64,000 bases of DNA, from positions 3,410,001 through 3,474,000 of the forward strand of contig NZ_CP101987.1 in assembly GCF_024508315.1 (NCBI RefSeq), read 5' to 3'. Numbering within the stretch: the stretch's first letter is position 1; the number at the start of each line of letters is the position of its first letter. This document shows positions 58,840 through 64,000 of this stretch, piece by piece. Source of the DNA: Cellulomonas xiejunii. GTDB taxonomy: Bacteria; Actinomycetota; Actinomycetes; Actinomycetales; Cellulomonadaceae. Position numbers and translations under genes: made by a program. The notes beneath the pieces are model-generated. The model was given only the letters and a program-made list of their open reading frames with translations. It did not search any database and was not told the DNA's origin.

Positions 58840-59969
58840 CGGCGACCACCGTGGCTGCCGCGTCCGCCGACGTCGTCGCGCCCGTCGCCCCCGGGCGTCT
58901 GGGCGAGGCGATCCCCGCGCGCGAGCTGATGGTCTACCTCGACGGCCTGCTGACGTGGCTGGACGACCGCCGCACGCAGCTGGACGCCCTGGACACCGCG
59001 GCCCAGGCGACCGCCGAGGCCGAGCGCTACACGCCCGACGTCGTGCTGGCCCTCACCGTGTGGCAGTCGGTCCGCCGCCGGGCGGACGAGCTGCTGGCGG
59101 TGTGGGACAACGGGCGCGTCACCGAGGTCGAGCGCGAGCGCATGTCGCAGCTCGTCTGGGGCCGCGTCGACACGCGGGCCGGTGCGTCGCCCGTGTCGCT
59201 GCCCGAGGCGCTGACGCTGTGCGACGCGATGGTCTCGGCGCTGCGCACGCGCCTGGCGTTCGACCCCGACACGGCCGACGTCGTCGCGCGGCTGCGGGGC
59301 GTGCGCGCCGCGCTCGTGCGCGCCGAGGACCTCGCGGGCACCGACACCGCCGCGCGCGAGCGGGTCGCCGCGCTGCGCGAGCGCGAGCAGCGCCTGTCGA
59401 CGCAGGCCGCGCGGGGTGGTGACGTGTCCGGCCCCCTCGCGGAGCTGGAGACGCGGACCGCCCACGCCGAGCGCGACCTCATGGTGGCGGTGTCCCAGCG
59501 CCGCTCGCTGGCCCGCGCGCGCGCCGACGCGCACGCGACGGCCGCCGCGCTCGAGGCGCGCGAACCCGCGCTGCACGAGCTCGCCGAGCGCTGCCGGCGC
59601 GAGATCGCGCACCCGCCCCGGTTCGCGGTGCCCGACGTCTCCCGCCTCGGCGCCGTCCCCGAGGACCGCGACGCGCTCGACGCGTTCGTCGCGCGCCTCG
59701 ACGCCGTCCGGCGAGCGCTCGACGCCGCGCAGGACGCGTACAGCAACCCGCTGCGCGAGCGTGCCGAGCTGCGCTACCGCCTCGGGCGGGCCGCGACCGC
59801 CGCGGCGTCGAACGGTCGCGACGCGTCCCCCACGGTCCGCGCCGGCCACGACGAGGCCCGTGCCGCCGTCGACACCACCCCCTGCGACGTGGGCCTCGCA
59901 CGTGCCCTCGTCGAGCAGTACGAGCACCTCGCCCGGCCGCTGCCGGGCGGACCTGGAGGAGCCCGATGA
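58836..59969 (+). CDS. Unknown coiled-coil protein between glnH and pknG
   Basis: 377 residues from GTG 58836, overlapping glnH (GTGA) and ending over the pknG start (ATGA). No signal peptide or membrane span. Mostly helix, with a charged coiled-coil zone around residues 150-245 (AARERVAALREREQRLSTQA, TRTAHAERDLMVAVSQRRSL). No motif that I recognise. Strict coupling on both sides indicates a stable partner of the GlnX-GlnH-PknG pathway, perhaps a scaffold between GlnX and PknG (inference). This gene is not part of the mycobacterial glnX-glnH-pknG operon as I know it. Confidence 0.75.
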   Translation: MTATTVAAASADVVAPVAPGRLGEAIPARELMVYLDGLLTWLDDRRTQLDALDTAAQATAEAERYTPDVVLALTVWQSVRRRADELLAVWDNGRVTEVERERMSQLVWGRVDTRAGASPVSLPEALTLCDAMVSALRTRLAFDPDTADVVARLRGVRAALVRAEDLAGTDTAARERVAALREREQRLSTQAARGGDVSGPLAELETRTAHAERDLMVAVSQRRSLARARADAHATAAALEAREPALHELAERCRREIAHPPRFAVPDVSRLGAVPEDRDALDAFVARLDAVRRALDAAQDAYSNPLRERAELRYRLGRAATAAASNGRDASPTVRAGHDEARAAVDTTPCDVGLARALVEQYEHLARPLPGGPGGAR

Positions 59970-62320
59970 CCAGCGCGACCGCCTGCCGCGAGCCCGGCTG
60001 CACCGGCACCTACGAGGACGGCTGGTGCGACGTGTGCGGCTCGCCCGCCCCCGCGGGTGCGACGTCCACGACGACCGGCACCACCACCCCGCCCGCGGCG
60101 GCCACCGCGACGGGGCAGGCGGGCGGCTCGGCCGCGCGCACGCCGTCGGCCATGCTCGGCACGGGCATCGCGCCCGGCGTGCCCGCACCCGGCGGTGGCG
60201 CGGAGCCCGAGTTCGCCGGGTCCACCCGGACCGGCCGCACCAGCTCGACGCGCCTGCCGACGGCCGCCCTCGGCTCGGCCCGCACCGCGGCGACCGGGTC
60301 CCGCGCGACGCGTCGCCTCGGCACGTCGTCCACCCGGCTGCGCCGCGCGCGCCTGGGCGCCGGCCTGACGACGGTCCCGCCCGCACCGGTGGACGACCCG
60401 CTGCAGGCCGTCATGACCGACCCGCAGGTCCCCGAGCGCAAGCGGTTCTGCGCGGCCTGCGGCGAGCCGGTCGGCCGCGGCCGCGACGGGGTCCCCGCCC
60501 GCACGCAGGGCTTCTGCCCGTCGTGCGGCGCACGGTTCGACTTCGACCCGCGCCTGACGCCCGGCACGCTCGTCGGCGGGCAGTACGAGGTCGCCGGCTG
60601 CCTCGCGCACGGCGGCATGGGATGGATCTACCTGGCGCGCGACCGCAACGTGTCCGGCCGGTGGGTCGTCCTCAAGGGCCTGCTGAACAGCGGCGACCCC
60701 GACGCGGTGGCCGCGGCGATCTCCGAGCGGCAGTTCCTCGCGCGCGTCGAGCACCCGCTGATCGTCGAGATCTACAACTTCGTGCAGCATGACGGCGACG
60801 GGTACACCGTCATGGAGTTCGTCGGCGGGCGCTCCCTCAAGGAGCTGCTCACCGACCGCCGCGAGGCCGCCGGGCACGTCGACCCGCTGCCCGTCGACCA
60901 GGCGCTCGCGTTCGTCCTCGAGGTCCTGCCGGCGTTCGCGTACCTGCACGACCTCGGCCTGCTCTACTGCGACTTCAAGCCCGACAACATCATCCAGGCC
61001 GGTGACGCCCTCAAGCTCATCGACATGGGCGGTGTGCGGCGCATCGACGACGACCACTCGGCCATCTACGGGACCGTCGGCTACCAGGCGCCCGAGGTGC
61101 CCACCGACGGCCCGTCGGTCGCGTCCGACGTCTACACGATCGGTCGGACCCTGGCGACGCTCGTCCTGGACTTCCGCGGCAACACCACGACGTACGTGGC
61201 GGCACTGCCCCCGGTCGACCAGACACCGGTGTTCGCGCGGTACGACTCGTTCTACCGGCTGCTGGCCAAGGCCTGTGCGCCCGACGCGTCGGACCGGTTC
61301 GGGTCGGTCGACGAGATGCGCGCCCAGGTCCTCGGGGTGCTGCGCGAGGTCGTCGCGGCGGACCGCGGCGCGGGCGACGCGCCGCTGACGAGCGCCAGCT
61401 CGGTGCTCTTCGAGCCGCCCGTGACCGACCAGGTCGAGCGCCCCCTGGCGTGGGACGAGCTCCCGGCGCTCAAGGTCGACCCCGACGACGCGGCGTCCGG
61501 CTGGCTGTCCGGCATCAACGTCACGGACCCCGAGCAGCGCCTGCTCGCGCTGGCCGACGCGCCGGAGGAGACCGTCGAGGTCCGGCTGCTGCGGGCCACG
61601 ACCGCGATCGAGGCGGGACGGCCCGAGGTCGTCGCGTCGGCTGTCGAGGCGATCCTCGCGGAGGACCCGTGGGAGTGGCGTGCCGTGTGGACGCAAGGGC
61701 TCGCGCAGCTCGCCACCGGTGACGTCGTGGCCGCCCGCGCGTCGTTCAACGCCGTCTACGGGCAGGTCCCGGGTGAGCTGGCACCCAAGCTCGCGCTCGC
61801 GGTCGCGTGCGAGCTGTCCGACGAGCCGGGCATCGCCGAGCAGCTGTACGCGACGTGCGCGTACGCCGACGCCAACTACACGGCCCCCGCCGCGTTCGGG
61901 CTCGCCCGCCTGCGGCTGGCGTCGCTGCACGTCGACGACGCCCTGGCGGCGCTGGACCTCGTCACGCCCACGCGCAGCTCCTACCCCGAGGCCCGGCTCA
62001 TGCGCGCCCGGGTGCTGGCACGGTCCCGCCACGACCTGACGTCGCTGGCCGCCGCGCTCGACTCGGTGCGGACGGTGACGCTCGCCCCCGCGGACCGCGC
62101 GGGTCTGCGGGTCGACGTCCTGGGCAGCGCGCTCAGCGCCGTCGACACGGGCACCACCGCCCCGGGAGTGCTGCTCGACGGGGTCCCGGCCACACGGGTG
62201 GGCCTCACGGACGCGCTCGAGGCGGCGTACCGCGAGCAGGCCGCGCTCACCGAGGACCGTCCCACGCGGGTCGCGCTCGTCGACCGTGCCAACGAGGTGC
62301 GGCGGTGGACGGCGTGGTGA
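59966..62320 (+). CDS. pknG: PknG-type serine/threonine protein kinase with TPR domain
   Basis: 784 residues. N-terminus: a zinc-ribbon-like set (Cys7, 12, 21, 24), then a disordered T/A/G-rich region (30-150). A second metal site (FCAACGEP...GFCPSCGA, about 161-185) takes the place of PknG's rubredoxin module. Kinase: AHGGMGWIYLA P-loop, Lys in VVLKGLL (about 235), catalytic YCDFKPDN (Asp near 335, where most kinases have HRD) and DMGG (about 353) in place of DFG; these substitutions are typical of PknG. Residues about 500-780 are TPR repeats. Soluble kinase that in relatives phosphorylates the FHA protein GarA/OdhI; no such gene is in the window. Confidence 0.93.
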   Translation: MTSATACREPGCTGTYEDGWCDVCGSPAPAGATSTTTGTTTPPAAATATGQAGGSAARTPSAMLGTGIAPGVPAPGGGAEPEFAGSTRTGRTSSTRLPTAALGSARTAATGSRATRRLGTSSTRLRRARLGAGLTTVPPAPVDDPLQAVMTDPQVPERKRFCAACGEPVGRGRDGVPARTQGFCPSCGARFDFDPRLTPGTLVGGQYEVAGCLAHGGMGWIYLARDRNVSGRWVVLKGLLNSGDPDAVAAAISERQFLARVEHPLIVEIYNFVQHDGDGYTVMEFVGGRSLKELLTDRREAAGHVDPLPVDQALAFVLEVLPAFAYLHDLGLLYCDFKPDNIIQAGDALKLIDMGGVRRIDDDHSAIYGTVGYQAPEVPTDGPSVASDVYTIGRTLATLVLDFRGNTTTYVAALPPVDQTPVFARYDSFYRLLAKACAPDASDRFGSVDEMRAQVLGVLREVVAADRGAGDAPLTSASSVLFEPPVTDQVERPLAWDELPALKVDPDDAASGWLSGINVTDPEQRLLALADAPEETVEVRLLRATTAIEAGRPEVVASAVEAILAEDPWEWRAVWTQGLAQLATGDVVAARASFNAVYGQVPGELAPKLALAVACELSDEPGIAEQLYATCAYADANYTAPAAFGLARLRLASLHVDDALAALDLVTPTRSSYPEARLMRARVLARSRHDLTSLAAALDSVRTVTLAPADRAGLRVDVLGSALSAVDTGTTAPGVLLDGVPATRVGLTDALEAAYREQAALTEDRPTRVALVDRANEVRRWTAW

Positions 62321-63492
62321 GCGAGACGGTCGTGGTCTGCCCGTCGTGCGGTGAGACCGCCGGTGCAGGCGCACGGTTCTGCGAGTCGTGCGGGGCGGCG
62401 CTGGGTGGCCCGACGCCCGAGGCGACCACGCCGGAGCCGTCGTCCGCCGAGGCGAGCCTGACCCCGCCCGGCCCGGACGGCGACGCCGACCCGACGCCAC
62501 CGCCCGCGGCGTGCGCGTGCGGCGGCGGGGTCGCCCCCGACGGCTACTGCGAGCAGTGCGGCGCCCGCGCGCCCGTCGCGCGCGACCACCTCGAGGAGCA
62601 GCCCGCGCCGCACGTCGCGGGCGTCACCGACGTCGGCGTGCGGCGCCGTCGCAACGAGGACGCCATGGCGCTCGGTGTGGCCGGGGACGTCACGGTGCTC
62701 GTCGTGTGCGACGGCGTGTCCTCGGCACCCGACTCCGACGTCGCGAGCCAGGCCGCTGCCACGGCCGCGCGCGACGTGCTCGTCGCCGGTGCCGCCGACG
62801 TCACGCGCGGTGACGCGGGGGCCTGGTCACGCCTGCTGGTGGAGGCCGGCCACCGCGCCGACGACGCCGCACGCGACGCCGTGGACGACGCGATCGCACG
62901 GCAGGACCCGCCGTCGTGCACGTTCGTCGCGGCGGTCGTCGGGCGCGAGCTGCTGGCCGCCGCCTGGCTGGGCGACTCGCGCGTGTACTGGCTGCCCGAC
63001 ACCGGGACCCCGGAGCAGCTCACCGAGGACGACTCGGTCGCGGCCGAGCTCATGGCCGGGGGCATGCCGCGCGCGGCCGCCGAACGCTCCCCGGACGCGC
63101 ACGCCATCACGCGCTGGCTGGGTGCCGACGCGCACGACGCCACCGCGCGCACGGTCGCGACCCGTCCCGGAGGCCCCGGCTGGGTGCTCGCCTGCTCCGA
63201 CGGCCTGTGGAACTACGCGTCCGCCCCGGAGGTCGTCGCCGACCTGCTGCGCGACGCCGTCGGACGCGTCGGCGCGGACCCCGCGGCGCTGTCGCGGGAC
63301 CTCGTCGCGTGGGCCAAGGCGGCCGGTGGGCACGACAACGTGACCGTCGCGCTCGCCCGCGTCACGTGGCCCGCGGCCGCCGCGACCGAGCCCGCGCCCG
63401 ACACGAACGCCGAGGACCCGGGCACCGCCCCCACCGTGCGACGACGCTCGCCCGGTAGCCTCCCGGAAGAGCCGGACCCGCCGGCACCCTGA
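62317..63492 (+). CDS. PP2C-family protein phosphatase with N-terminal zinc ribbon
   Basis: 391 residues from GTG 62317 overlapping the pknG stop (GTGA). Two short cysteine sets precede the enzyme: VCPSCGE...FCESCGA (Cys8, 11, 22, 25) and ACACGGG...YCEQCGA (about 68-85). The PP2C domain has RRRRNEDAM (about 110), VVCDGVSSAPDSDVAS, LGDSRVYWL, CSDGLWNYA and GHDNVTVALAR, so all metal-binding aspartates look intact. Probably reverses phosphorylation by the coupled kinase or controls the adjacent VWA protein. The C-terminal 35 residues are disordered. Confidence 0.92.
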   Translation: MSETVVVCPSCGETAGAGARFCESCGAALGGPTPEATTPEPSSAEASLTPPGPDGDADPTPPPAACACGGGVAPDGYCEQCGARAPVARDHLEEQPAPHVAGVTDVGVRRRRNEDAMALGVAGDVTVLVVCDGVSSAPDSDVASQAAATAARDVLVAGAADVTRGDAGAWSRLLVEAGHRADDAARDAVDDAIARQDPPSCTFVAAVVGRELLAAAWLGDSRVYWLPDTGTPEQLTEDDSVAAELMAGGMPRAAAERSPDAHAITRWLGADAHDATARTVATRPGGPGWVLACSDGLWNYASAPEVVADLLRDAVGRVGADPAALSRDLVAWAKAAGGHDNVTVALARVTWPAAAATEPAPDTNAEDPGTAPTVRRRSPGSLPEEPDPPAP

Positions 63493-63575
63493 CCGCCCGC
63501 CCCGCCCGACGCCCCGTCCCCCACCCGTCCGACACCCGTCCGACACCCACAGCACCGCACCGCCGAGGAGCAAGC

Positions 63576-64000
63576 GTGGCCACGTTCCGTGCCGAGGTCT
63601 TCCAGAACGAGTTCCTGCCCGACGGCGGGACCGACGTCCACGCGATCGTCACCGTGAGCGCCGAGGGCGTGGGCGGGGCGTCGACGACCGGCGGCGGTGT
63701 CGCCGAGATCATCATGGTCGACACGTCGGGGTCCATGACCGGCGCCATGCTGCAGGCCGCGAAGCACGCCGCGCAGGTCGCGGTGGACCATATCCCCGAC
63801 GGGACGTGGTTCGCGATCGTGTCCGGCAGCCACGTCGCGCAGCGCGTCTTCCCCTACCCGAACGCCCCGCTGGCGATCGTGCAGATGGAGCCGGCGGCGC
63901 GCGAGGAGGCCAAGCGCGCGATCTCGCGCCTGGGCGCGCAGGGCGGGACCGCGATGAGCACGTGGCTGCGCCTGGCCGACCAGATCTTCGCGACCCAGCC
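63576..64000 (+). CDS. VWA-domain protein, C-terminus cut by window edge
   Basis: At least 141 residues from GTG 63576 with GAGGAG 7 nt upstream. MATFRAEVFQNEFLPDGGTD opens a short N-terminal beta region, followed by a von Willebrand A domain with the metal-ion site DTSGSMTG and the second threonine in QGGTAMSTW. Cytoplasmic (no signal). VWA proteins of this type accompany PP2C phosphatases and TelA/TerD-type proteins; the partner and function are unknown. The 83-nt gap before it shows no clear promoter. Confidence 0.85.
   Translation, partial: MATFRAEVFQNEFLPDGGTDVHAIVTVSAEGVGGASTTGGGVAEIIMVDTSGSMTGAMLQAAKHAAQVAVDHIPDGTWFAIVSGSHVAQRVFPYPNAPLAIVQMEPAAREEAKRAISRLGAQGGTAMSTWLRLADQIFATQ

Overview
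The window is about 74% GC, uses GTG starts often and its coding sequence is packed, with many ATGA/GTGA overlaps. Together with xylan-type glycosidases, two sugar ABC loci, ClpC and a GlnX-GlnH-PknG module, this points to an actinobacterium, most likely Cellulomonas or a close relative in the Micrococcales (inference; no rRNA or tRNA gene is present). I see no IS element, CRISPR array, tRNA or rRNA gene.

Region 1 (1-8.6 kb, minus strand): an oligosaccharide utilisation operon. Two tandemly duplicated solute-binding lipoproteins, one CUT1 permease pair, a GH3 and a GH43 glycosidase (cut by the left edge). There is no ATPase gene, so the importer presumably borrows a shared MsiK-type ATPase. 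Both binding-protein genes have the same promoter block, and a 16-bp palindrome looks like a LacI-type operator. Region 2 (8.7-11.3 kb): clpC with a hairpin terminator and a possible ClgR box.

Region 3 (11.5-20.1 kb): a ribose-type or rare-sugar locus. rbsD, a cupin sugar isomerase, rbsA, rbsC, rbsB and an epimerase-like TIM barrel run on the minus strand; rbsK and a LacI regulator run divergently. Two copies of a GTTACCGGTAAC-type dyad lie in the divergent promoter region.

Region 4 (20.2-53.1 kb): an extracellular/cytoplasmic contractile injection system (eCIS, actinobacterial type). It comprises a lipoprotein plus PAAR-like spike tip (+); a DUF4157 'eCIS core' cargo-like protein with a YbjN-like partner and an AAA+ ATPase (-); a DUF4255 protein followed by three tandem membrane-anchored proteins with long CarboxypepD_reg/Ig-like stalks (+); and the structural operon (-): sheath, tube 1, tail assembly protein, DUF6760 small protein, tube 2, a 1001-residue disordered basic protein, LysM tube-initiator, VgrG-like spike, gp25, baseplate J, tail protein I and a tail-anchored zinc-ribbon protein. 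A LuxR-type STAND regulator is divergent from the sheath gene. Four promoters across the locus share an element TSSGYA-N5-TACCGA followed 22-23 nt later by a -10-like hexamer, suggesting one regulon, plausibly controlled by the LuxR protein.

Region 5 (53.2-64 kb, plus strand): TelA-like protein, a small unknown, a CbbX-type AAA+ ATPase, GlnX, GlnH, a coiled-coil unknown, PknG kinase, PP2C phosphatase and a VWA protein cut by the right edge. In mycobacteria and corynebacteria GlnX-GlnH-PknG sense extracellular Asp/Glu and tune 2-oxoglutarate metabolism; here the module comes with its own phosphatase and lies against the eCIS locus.
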